Assembly: GCA_021816385.1 (NCBI GenBank)
Contig: JAKAYJ010000092.1
Location: 1 to 5,128, forward strand
DNA length: 5,128 nt
Direction: 5' to 3'
Origin: Thermoplasmata archaeon
GTDB lineage: Archaea > Thermoplasmatota > Thermoplasmata > Thermoplasmatales > Thermoplasmataceae
A program made the translations under genes and the position numbers. The stretch's first letter is position 1; each line of letters starts with the position of its first letter. Positions 1 through 5,128 of this stretch are shown piece by piece. The notes beneath the pieces were generated by a model. That model was not told where the DNA came from and searched no databases. It worked only from the letters and a program-made list of their open reading frames with translations.

Positions 1-1
1 C

Positions 2-421
2 ATAGTCTCAAGAACCATGATAGAGGAGAAAGCCAGGCTTGGTGGCGAGGAGAATGGTGGTATCATATACGGTGATCACCAGTACTGCAGGGATGGTGCC
101 ATGAGTCTTGGGATAATACTTAACATCATGGCGGAAACGGGGAAGAAACTTTCAGAACTTATTGCAGATCTTCCACAGTATTCCATAACAAGAAAAACAC
201 TCAGGACTGATGAAAAATTTGAATCTATCATAGAAAAAATACTGAAACATTACCCTGATTGGGACATTGACAGAACTGATGGAATCAAGATCAGGAAAGG
301 GGACAAATGGGTACTTGCAAGGCCCTCAGGCACGGAACCAATCATAAGGATATTTGTGCAGGGAAAGAATGAGAAGGATTCTCATGAACTTATGAAGGAA
401 GTTGAAGCAGTTCTTCAGTGA
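2..421 (+). CDS. glmM: Phosphoglucosamine mutase / phosphomannomutase family, C-terminal part (5' end outside window)
   Basis: This is the last 139 codons of an alpha-D-phosphohexomutase, open to the left edge; an ATG at 17 is internal, because family-like sequence continues upstream of it. The visible part holds the sugar-binding loop GGEENGG (visible residues 14-20) followed by HQYCRDGAM, a form I associate with archaeal GlmM-type enzymes rather than the bacterial GEMSGH form. The C-terminal domain 4 has the phosphate-binding loop RPSGTEP near visible residues 108-114. The catalytic phosphoserine and metal-binding loops lie outside the window. The enzyme would interconvert glucosamine-6-phosphate and glucosamine-1-phosphate, feeding UDP-GlcNAc and glycan synthesis; a phosphomannomutase activity cannot be excluded, since archaeal members can be bifunctional. 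It is the only plus-strand gene and converges on the minus-strand array, overlapping it by 7 bases. Family assignment is firm; substrate is inferred. Confidence 0.88.
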   Translation: MVSRTMIEEKARLGGEENGGIIYGDHQYCRDGAMSLGIILNIMAETGKKLSELIADLPQYSITRKTLRTDEKFESIIEKILKHYPDWDIDRTDGIKIRKGDKWVLARPSGTEPIIRIFVQGKNEKDSHELMKEVEAVLQ

Positions 422-456
422 ACTGCTTTTTCCTGTTTCATTTCTTTCGCTGTTTT
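405..456 (+). terminator. Hairpin plus T-rich tract at the convergent gene junction
   Basis: AAGCAGTTC (405-413) and GAACTGCTT (420-428) form a perfect 9-bp stem around a 6-base loop (414-419). On the plus strand the stem runs into TTTTT (427-431), and further T runs follow at 436-438, 441-443, 445-447 and 453-456. Both stop codons (plus-strand TGA 419-421, minus-strand TGA 417-415) fall in the loop and stem. A U-rich tract is what archaeal RNA polymerase needs to terminate, so this is a good candidate terminator for the mutase transcript. The T runs are the complement of the Lys/Glu codons of the opposing protein's tail, so coding constraint alone could explain them. There is no comparable T tract immediately after the hairpin on the minus strand. 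Confidence 0.55.
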
Positions 457-1053
457 CCTGAATCTCAAAATTGCAGTCGCATGGCCCCCGATGATGAACC
501 ATATGAGCATCACATTGATGCTTGTTATAGCAATATAGAAATTCAACGTGAAAGGATATATGAATTCCACAATGATTGCAATATTCATGAGAATGAGCCT
601 GTCTGCCCTTCCCAGTATGCCTCCATAATTTCTTTTCAGGCCCACTGCCTGTGCCTGGGTTCCCATGTAACTGGACATGAACACACCACCAACCGCAAGC
701 AGACCGAGAAGAATGTTTCCCTGGAGTGACAGTGCGAATCCAGTGATCAGTGCAAAATCGGAATACCTGTCGAATGTGTGATCAAGCATATCGCCATACA
801 TAGAATTTGTGCCTTTCTTTCTGGCAACAAACCCGTCCATCGCATCAAATAGAGTCGATAGAAACAGGGCCACGAATGCCAGTATGATGAAATACCATGG
901 AATGAATCTTCCGGATATTATCAGAAACAATGCAGAGATCACAGCGAGAATGAATGAGAGCACAGTCAGGGTGTCAGGATTGAATTTCATGAAGGGGCCC
1001 ACCATCCTGTCAAGGATTGGTTCTGCATTTTTCCTGTATGAATCAAGGCCCAT
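415..1053 (-). CDS. CDP-alcohol phosphatidyltransferase, probably archaetidylinositol phosphate synthase type
   Basis: A 212-residue polytopic membrane protein with the complete CDP-alcohol phosphotransferase signature DxxDGxxAR(8x)GxxxDxxxD: D70, D73, G74, A77, R78, G87, D91 and D95. The aspartates bind the divalent metals and the CDP-lipid, and the last one is the expected catalytic base. About six hydrophobic segments are visible (roughly 29-48, 52-70, 97-120, 115-135, 153-172, 174-195), and the tail is charged and lysine-rich. The GRADR stretch (148-152) after the third or fourth segment resembles archaeal enzymes that join L-myo-inositol-1-phosphate to CDP-archaeol, but an archaetidylglycerophosphate or other headgroup cannot be ruled out. 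The ATG overlaps the upstream kinase by 11 bases and has GGAG 10 bases before it (GGAGAG leaves 8), which supports this start. It is the last gene of the minus-strand array and converges on the mutase gene. Confidence 0.88.
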   Translation of the reverse strand: MGLDSYRKNAEPILDRMVGPFMKFNPDTLTVLSFILAVISALFLIISGRFIPWYFIILAFVALFLSTLFDAMDGFVARKKGTNSMYGDMLDHTFDRYSDFALITGFALSLQGNILLGLLAVGGVFMSSYMGTQAQAVGLKRNYGGILGRADRLILMNIAIIVEFIYPFTLNFYIAITSINVMLIWFIIGGHATAILRFRKTAKEMKQEKAVH

Positions 1054-1531
1054 TGAAATTACTCTCCATCTTCTTGATGAAAAACAGCGCTGCTTTTAAA
1101 TTTTTCTCCATATGTTCCTCCGTTGTGTCTATTCTCAGTATCCTGGAGACCGGGATAGATTCCATGCATTGGTACAGGATATCGCCTGAAAGGATACTGT
1201 CCATGTTCTGCCCGATTTTTTCTGGAGAATATCCCCTTGCATTCAACCTTTTTTCAAGTTCATCAGGTTCGCATTCCATGTATATTACGCACCATGGGTA
1301 CAGGAGATGTGAATAATGGGAGTCCATTATGATCGTTCCTTCAGTTGCCAGTTTACTGTTCATGCAGTCAATATCCACGACCTGTTCCTCTATGCATCCA
1401 AGATCCTGTGCTACGGCATTCATATCCAATATCCTGTAACCTTCTTTTGAGAGGCTTATGCACAGACTTGTCTTTCCAGTTCCCGGTACACCTGTGACCG
1501 CTATTCTCAGAAATACCCCTCCAGTTTCCAT
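1043..1531 (-). CDS. AK6/Fap7-type P-loop nucleotide kinase (putative adenylate kinase)
   Basis: A 162-residue single-domain kinase. Walker A is GVPGTGKT (residues 14-21). The D70-S-H72 triplet matches the DxH Walker B feature of AK6/Fap7 (human CINAP has DYH). RLNARGYSPEKIGQN (95-109) matches the family's lid motif, with RGY followed by a K-[IL]-x-x-N pattern. Known members have adenylate kinase and ATPase activity and act in the final cleavage step of small-subunit rRNA maturation with ribosomal protein uS11, so a role in 30S maturation is likely here; it may also balance nucleotides. The gene overlaps the end of tiaS by 25 bases. The ATG at 1531 adds seven residues before the usual family N terminus (LRIAVTG here against MRIA-type starts), and its GGAG lies 15 bases upstream. 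A CTG at 1510 has a much better Shine-Dalgarno and would give 155 residues. Family is firm; the start is uncertain. Confidence 0.87.
   Translation of the reverse strand: METGGVFLRIAVTGVPGTGKTSLCISLSKEGYRILDMNAVAQDLGCIEEQVVDIDCMNSKLATEGTIIMDSHYSHLLYPWCVIYMECEPDELEKRLNARGYSPEKIGQNMDSILSGDILYQCMESIPVSRILRIDTTEEHMEKNLKAALFFIKKMESNFNGP
1094..1103 (-). promoter_or_regulatory. Possible internal TATA box for the CDP-alcohol phosphatidyltransferase gene
   Basis: On the minus strand AAATTTAAAA lies inside the kinase gene, preceded by the purine-rich GGAGAA that could serve as a BRE. It ends 40 bases before the ATG of the next gene, so initiation about 25 bases downstream would leave a short leader that still includes GGAGAG. 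The same bases encode kinase residues K143-K146, so AT-rich codons alone may explain it. Low confidence. Confidence 0.2.
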
Positions 1532-2793
1532 GGCATGGACAGGTGTCTCCTTGCATTCACTGGAGGTTCATATTTCCCTATGCTGATATTTCTTTCCTCC
1601 CTTGAATAGGTTGGATTGCTTCTGTGGGAACATTCCATGCATTCATACACGTTTCTGCCCAGATTCATGGTTTTCCCTCCACATACACCACAGACAGGAG
1701 GAATTCTCCGGTATATTTCCGAAACGCCCATCAGATCGATCTTCTCTAATTTTATGTTCCCCTTCCCCATGGAACCATATGCCCTGAGGATGTCGCCTGG
1801 GCGGAGATTTTCAAGTATGTTCCTGAATTCCTTGGATGGCTCGAAGGCCATAAGATTTGTATTTACACCTTTTGTGGCGAATGGAATTGACAGATGCCCA
1901 CCGATCCCCCTTGAGGGCATTCCAACCACTGTTCCCTGCACAGAGTATGAGCCTGACTCTTCCATTAACCAGGGATCATGAATTATATGATCATCTGTTC
2001 CCTGGTTTGTCTCGTAAATTATGAAGTTCATATCATACTGTGGATAAATTTCTGCTATCCTCGATTGTATCTCGAGAAGAACCTCATAAGAAATGGACCT
2101 TATGCCATATACTACAGGTGTCCTCTCCCGTGGGAAAAGCGCAATGTGTCCCTGTGAATCCATGCTGTTGAATGTCTCCTCTCTTGATTCACATATTTCT
2201 CCTATGATCTTCTTATCCCTGTCGGATATCCTGTCCCCATGGGGATAGGAGTATGAAATAAGTTCATATGTTCTTCTCCCCGGCCTCCATGCTATGGAGG
2301 CAAGGCTTCCGATGATGCCCCTGCCGATTCCCCATGTTCTTAAGAAAGAGCTGTGATATCTCGCGTATTCCATTGATTCTTCAAGATCTATTTCCTTTTG
2401 AAGGGCTTTCCTGTAGAATGATTCAGGTGGCCTTTCCATGCAGAAAACAAGTGCAGGATTTGTATTTTCCTGATCCTTCGCATAATGCTTCTCCACAATA
2501 TCCTCTGCAGCGGCAGTCAATTCCCCTATAAAAGAATCCTCTCCATCATTCCTTGCATTGGACATGATCCATTTACCATCGAATTTTCCAATCCTGAAGG
2601 GAGAACTGCATTTCCGTGAAAACTGGATGCTTATGGCACCATTTCCCCTTGTTTTGTATGATATGTTAGGGTTGAGCCTCACAAGCCTTGGAAACTGAAC
2701 TAGAAATTCCCTGGCCTCATATGCAAGAAGAAACCCTACATAGGTTGTGCATCCTCCTTCCCTGGAATCAGTGTCATCCAAACCTACCCACAT
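1507..2793 (-). CDS. tiaS: tRNA(Ile2) 2-agmatinylcytidine synthetase TiaS
   Basis: A 428-residue protein of normal family length. TiaS uses ATP and agmatine to convert C34 of the CAU-anticodon tRNA-Ile2 to agmatidine, so that it reads AUA rather than AUG; this is essential in archaea that use AUA, and ATA codons are frequent in this window. The N terminus begins directly with WVGLDDTDS (2-10) and CTTY (15-18); T16 matches, by remembered alignment, the autophosphorylated Thr18 of the A. fulgidus enzyme. The kinase-like domain also has GIGRGIIGS (155-163), RTPVVYGIR (224-232) and TNQGTDDH (262-269). An OB-fold follows at about 283-356, then a zinc ribbon with C368, C371, C385 and C388, and the family tail motif ARRHLSMP (414-421). 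Its ATG abuts the uppS stop (TAAATG), so it probably depends on coupled translation. All expected motifs are intact. Confidence 0.96.
   Translation of the reverse strand: MWVGLDDTDSREGGCTTYVGFLLAYEAREFLVQFPRLVRLNPNISYKTRGNGAISIQFSRKCSSPFRIGKFDGKWIMSNARNDGEDSFIGELTAAAEDIVEKHYAKDQENTNPALVFCMERPPESFYRKALQKEIDLEESMEYARYHSSFLRTWGIGRGIIGSLASIAWRPGRRTYELISYSYPHGDRISDRDKKIIGEICESREETFNSMDSQGHIALFPRERTPVVYGIRSISYEVLLEIQSRIAEIYPQYDMNFIIYETNQGTDDHIIHDPWLMEESGSYSVQGTVVGMPSRGIGGHLSIPFATKGVNTNLMAFEPSKEFRNILENLRPGDILRAYGSMGKGNIKLEKIDLMGVSEIYRRIPPVCGVCGGKTMNLGRNVYECMECSHRSNPTYSREERNISIGKYEPPVNARRHLSMPWKLEGYF
1508..1522 (-). promoter_or_regulatory. Strong Shine-Dalgarno and possible CTG start codon for the kinase
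   Basis: On the minus strand GGAGG (1522-1518) is followed by seven bases and then CTG (1510-1508), in frame with the kinase. The CTG overlaps the TGA stop of tiaS as CTGA, the same geometry as the ATGA overlap between trm5 and uppS in this array. Translation from here would start the protein at (M)RIAVTGVPGTGKT, which is where AK6 proteins usually begin. CTG starts are rare, so this is a proposal and the ATG at 1531 remains the conventional choice. Confidence 0.4.
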
Positions 2794-3573
2794 TTATTTC
2801 CCGAACCTTCTCTGCCTGAGCTGGTATGCCCTTATGGCCCTCAGAAAATCTATCTTCTTCAGGGCTGGCCAGTAGACATCTGAAAAATAAAGTTCTGAAT
2901 AAGCGCTCTGCCAGAGAAGAAAGTTTGATATTCTCTCCTCACCGCTGGTCCTCAGAATGAGTTCAGGATCAGGCACTGTTCCGTCGTAGAGATATTCCCT
3001 GAATTTATCCTGTCCTATATCTTCCATTGAGATCCTTCCCTCCTTATAGTCAGATGCAATCTTCCTTATGGCATCCATTATCTCCTCCCTGCCACCGTAA
3101 CCCACCGCAATGTTAAGTCTGAAATTTTCGTATGAATTTGTAAAATTTTCAAGTTCATTGATTGTTCTGACAAGCTTTTCTGGAAGAATATTGATCTTGC
3201 CGATGACTTTTACCCTGATTCTGTTGTTTATGACCCTTTTGTCTTTCATGAGATTCTTCAATGAATCGTTGATTAGGTTGAAGAGGAATTCCACTTCTTC
3301 TGGCTCCCTGTCAAAATTTTCTGTTGAAAAAGCGTAAACGGTTATTATTTTTGTGCCTATTTCCATGCTCCACTCAAGAACCTCTTCCAGCTTGTCCTTT
3401 CCCTTAACATGCCCGATGTTTGGATCGATTCCCATTTCCCTTGCATATCTTCTATTCCCATCTGTGATGATTCCTATATGATTTGGGACAGGGCCCCCTT
3501 CCTTTATCTGATCCATCATGATTTTTTCGTATATCTCACCAGTTATGACCCCAAGTTTCCTTCCAAGACTCAT
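2794..3573 (-). CDS. uppS: cis-Prenyltransferase (undecaprenyl/polyprenyl diphosphate synthase family)
   Basis: A 259-residue enzyme that adds isopentenyl diphosphate units in cis to an allylic primer, probably geranylgeranyl diphosphate in archaea, to make the polyprenyl carrier lipid used in N-glycosylation. All five conserved regions are present: HIGIITDGNRRYAR (32-45, with catalytic D38 in the DGNRR core), GHVKG (54-58), VYAFSTENF (79-87), AVGYGGREEI (156-165), and the block from DPELILRTSGEERISNF (202-218) through SELYFSDVYWP (226-236), with R208, R214 and E227 matching the diphosphate- and magnesium-binding residues of E. coli UppS; RQRRFG lies at the end (253-258). No extended insertion is seen. 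The ATG overlaps the trm5 stop as ATGA, with AGGAAGG seven bases upstream, so the start is well supported. Product chain length cannot be read from the sequence. Confidence 0.95.
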   Translation of the reverse strand: MSLGRKLGVITGEIYEKIMMDQIKEGGPVPNHIGIITDGNRRYAREMGIDPNIGHVKGKDKLEEVLEWSMEIGTKIITVYAFSTENFDREPEEVEFLFNLINDSLKNLMKDKRVINNRIRVKVIGKINILPEKLVRTINELENFTNSYENFRLNIAVGYGGREEIMDAIRKIASDYKEGRISMEDIGQDKFREYLYDGTVPDPELILRTSGEERISNFLLWQSAYSELYFSDVYWPALKKIDFLRAIRAYQLRQRRFGK

Positions 3574-4517
3574 TCCGAAACCTTCCTGTATTCCAGACTG
3601 AACATGAACATGTTTCTTGAATATCCATGAACTATTCTCTTTACCTGGAGAACCATTCCCATGTTCTCCATTTGATTCATCACTTCACCAATCCCTTCCA
3701 CAGTTTCGATGTAATATATATTGAGAATTCCATCCTGGCAAATATGCTTTATTATTGAATCCATATCCCTGTATTTCAGCATAGGGTTGTTCATGACAAT
3801 CCTCTGAAATATTCCAAGTTGCCGGATAGCCCTGTAGGAATCGTCGTTGATAGATTCCACAGCCCCCTTGATCCTGTTCAGCCCTATGTTCTCCTTCATC
3901 AGTGAATATGCATCAGGGTTGATGTCACAGGATATTATATTGCATGCTGCAGATGCTGCCAGATTGATACTGAATGTTCCGATTCCGGCAAACATGTCAA
4001 ATATTCTCTCTCCATCCCTTATCCTTCTTGAGAGCAGGAATCTTTCGGTGGATAACCTTGGGGAGAAATAAGCTGTCTTCACATTGACTTTGAATCTCAA
4101 CCCATTTTCCCTATACATTGTTTCAGGATTGTCCTGCCCGTACAGCAGCTCCAGATCCCTGAGCCTGTGTTCACCCTTTATTCCGTTATCCAGATATATG
4201 GTTCTTATGCCAGGTTTGACCCTGACAATGAAATCTTTAATGGATTCCACCCTCCCATCATTCCTGCCATGTATTATGGCAATATCCCCTATGTGATCAA
4301 ATCCACCTGCATGCCCCTTTGGAAAATTTCTCTTTGATTCTTCCCTTTCCAGGGTCACAATATCTACAGATTCATAATCTTCCCCTACAGGGATGTAGAT
4401 ATATGAATCGTCCCTGGTGATTGAGTAATTCATCAGCAATTCCCCACTCTCCCGCAGAGAGTCTATAATATTCTGTGCTTCATTCTTCTGAACCCTGAGG
4501 TGCTTAATCAATGGCAT
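3570..4517 (-). CDS. trm5: tRNA (guanine-37-N1)-methyltransferase Trm5 (Trm5b-like)
   Basis: A 315-residue SAM-dependent enzyme that methylates G37 next to the anticodon, which prevents +1 frameshifting and is the first step to wyosine in tRNA-Phe. Three parts are visible: an N-terminal D1-like domain starting MPLIKHLRV and ending near IYIPV (40-44), a D2 domain with FDHIGDIAI (73-81) and GEHRLRDLELLYG (115-127), and a C-terminal Rossmann domain with YFSPRLSTER (150-159), DMFAGIGTFSI (174-184), CDINPDA (197-203), ENIGLN (209-214) and MNNP (242-245). R118 and E158 fall where the functional Arg and Glu of the M. jannaschii enzyme lie, by remembered alignment. Two positions differ from the usual FAGVGPF and NLP. 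The ATG is the only in-frame one: a TGA sits at 4526-4524, just upstream. It overlaps hel308 by 14 bases; GGAG is 13 bases upstream, so translation may rely on coupling. Confidence 0.93.
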   Translation of the reverse strand: MPLIKHLRVQKNEAQNIIDSLRESGELLMNYSITRDDSYIYIPVGEDYESVDIVTLEREESKRNFPKGHAGGFDHIGDIAIIHGRNDGRVESIKDFIVRVKPGIRTIYLDNGIKGEHRLRDLELLYGQDNPETMYRENGLRFKVNVKTAYFSPRLSTERFLLSRRIRDGERIFDMFAGIGTFSINLAASAACNIISCDINPDAYSLMKENIGLNRIKGAVESINDDSYRAIRQLGIFQRIVMNNPMLKYRDMDSIIKHICQDGILNIYYIETVEGIGEVMNQMENMGMVLQVKRIVHGYSRNMFMFSLEYRKVSE

Positions 4518-5128
4518 TTCTCTTCATGAGCTCCTTTGAATACTCTATTGTTTTTGCAGCTAGATTATCAGAAAAACCCTTTATAGAAGTAAGTTGAGGA
4601 ATCGTGGCCCCTGCGATTTCCCTTATGCTCCTGAAACCGCTGTCAAAAAGTCTGCGTGCCCTCACTCTGCCGATGTTGGGCAAGGCAACAATGGAAACAA
4701 TCTCCTGCTTGATTCCCTCCCTCATTCTCAGGCTCAGAATATCAAAGAATGTTGTATACTGTCTCCTGTATTTCACTGCAAGCCTCGATGCAGCGAAGCA
4801 TATCCACTCTGCTGTTGCCTTCTTCCCCTCTATGTCCCCATATCCTACGTTGAATTTTCCCTCTATTTCGGATATAGGAACTTCATTCAGCCATGAGATG
4901 ATTACCATTGCAGTCTTCGCGGCGTTCAGGTCATCATCATCCTCTGGCGATTCCCCTATTTCTGAAAGAAACGAATATCCTGCTTCCATATCATTCTGCG
5001 AAGCGAACAGCCTGACCATGTCTGGTGTCCTGCAGATATGGTATATGGCCTGCTCCTCCGTGAGATTTTCCCTTTCAAGAAGTTCAGTCAGTGCATATGC
5101 TGTTCTCGGATTAATGTAAAGGTTTGAT
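4504..5128 (-). CDS. hel308: ATP-dependent DNA helicase Hel308, C-terminal part (5' end outside window)
   Basis: The last 207 complete codons of a Ski2-like superfamily 2 helicase; the frame stays open to the right edge, and the ATG at 5019 is internal because LYINPRTAYAL and YHICRTPDM, typical of Hel308 domain 4, lie upstream of it. The conserved helicase motors are outside the window. Visible are most of the helical ratchet domain, an acidic patch (ESPEDDDD, visible residues 59-66), the YGDIEG turn near 96-101, and the terminal helix-hairpin-helix domain 5: LPNIGRVRARRLFDSGF (149-165) followed by LTSIKGFSDNLA (179-190). In characterised enzymes this end grips the 3' strand and couples to fork binding; Hel308 unwinds lagging-strand and stalled-fork structures and works alongside recombination. 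Its stop lies 14 bases inside trm5, so it appears to head or belong to the same minus-strand array. Family assignment is firm although only about 30% of the usual length is seen. Confidence 0.92.
   Translation of the reverse strand, partial: SNLYINPRTAYALTELLERENLTEEQAIYHICRTPDMVRLFASQNDMEAGYSFLSEIGESPEDDDDLNAAKTAMVIISWLNEVPISEIEGKFNVGYGDIEGKKATAEWICFAASRLAVKYRRQYTTFFDILSLRMREGIKQEIVSIVALPNIGRVRARRLFDSGFRSIREIAGATIPQLTSIKGFSDNLAAKTIEYSKELMKRNAID

Noticed and set aside
418..729. A plus-strand open frame starting at GTG just before the mutase stop
   Set aside because: It is antisense to the CDP-alcohol phosphatidyltransferase, its Cys/His content comes from complementing membrane-protein codons, and the candidate terminator lies at its start.
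1527..1539. Near-perfect palindrome TCCATGGCATGGA close to the kinase start
   Set aside because: Its single-base centre cannot form a stable RNA hairpin, and it is explained by the codons for the TiaS C terminus; no second copy was seen to suggest a binding site.
1368..1556. A 62-codon minus-strand frame with Cys and His residues across the tiaS/kinase junction
   Set aside because: It is out of frame with both well-supported genes; the apparent CPCH motif arises from the tiaS tail read in another frame.
1616..1981. A 121-codon plus-strand open frame antisense to tiaS
   Set aside because: It lies opposite the conserved OB-fold and zinc ribbon of TiaS and shows no domain of its own; it is a shadow of coding sequence.
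4604..5119. A 171-codon plus-strand open frame antisense to hel308
   Set aside because: The opposite strand matches Hel308 along its full length; the antisense translation is low-complexity Ser/Leu-rich with no recognisable domain, and no Shine-Dalgarno stands out.
1..5128. Search for a novel defence, mobile or RNA-based system
   Set aside because: Every stretch is covered by recognisable core archaeal genes with intact motifs; no direct-repeat arrays, transposase, integrase, tRNA or long non-coding gap was found.

Overview
The window looks like an ordinary chromosomal housekeeping segment from an archaeon, most likely of the Thermoplasmata (Thermoplasma relatives). This rests on the gene families: a Hel308 helicase, an archaeal Trm5 of the three-domain type, TiaS (found only in archaea), an AK6/Fap7-type small kinase, an archaeal cis-prenyltransferase and a CDP-archaeol-type phosphotransferase. 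Heavy use of AGA/AGG for arginine and ATA for isoleucine, and tight overlapping gene packing, fit this. The order is assigned from overall resemblance recalled from memory, with no database search, so class level is firmer than genus.

Layout: the plus strand carries only the 3' end of a phosphoglucosamine mutase-type gene (to 421). Everything else is on the minus strand and reads right to left as one compact array: the 3' end of hel308 (5128-4504), trm5 (4517-3570), uppS (3573-2794), tiaS (2793-1507), a small P-loop kinase (1531-1043) and a CDP-alcohol phosphatidyltransferase (1053-415). Each junction overlaps or abuts (14, 4, 0, 25 and 11 bases), so co-transcription and coupled translation are likely. 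No intergenic stretch is longer than a few bases, and there are no tRNA or rRNA genes, mobile elements or CRISPR arrays. The two transcription units converge with stop codons overlapping by 7 bases inside a perfect 9-bp hairpin.

Functionally the array mixes anticodon-loop tRNA modification (m1G37 by Trm5, agmatidine-34 by TiaS), probable small-subunit maturation (AK6/Fap7 kinase), membrane and glycan-carrier lipid synthesis (UppS, CDP-alcohol phosphotransferase) and replication-fork repair (Hel308).

I see no previously undescribed system. The points most worth a second look are the terminator-like hairpin holding both stop codons, a possible CTG start for the kinase with a strong Shine-Dalgarno seven bases upstream, a TATA-like element inside the kinase gene, and two changed positions in the Trm5 motifs.
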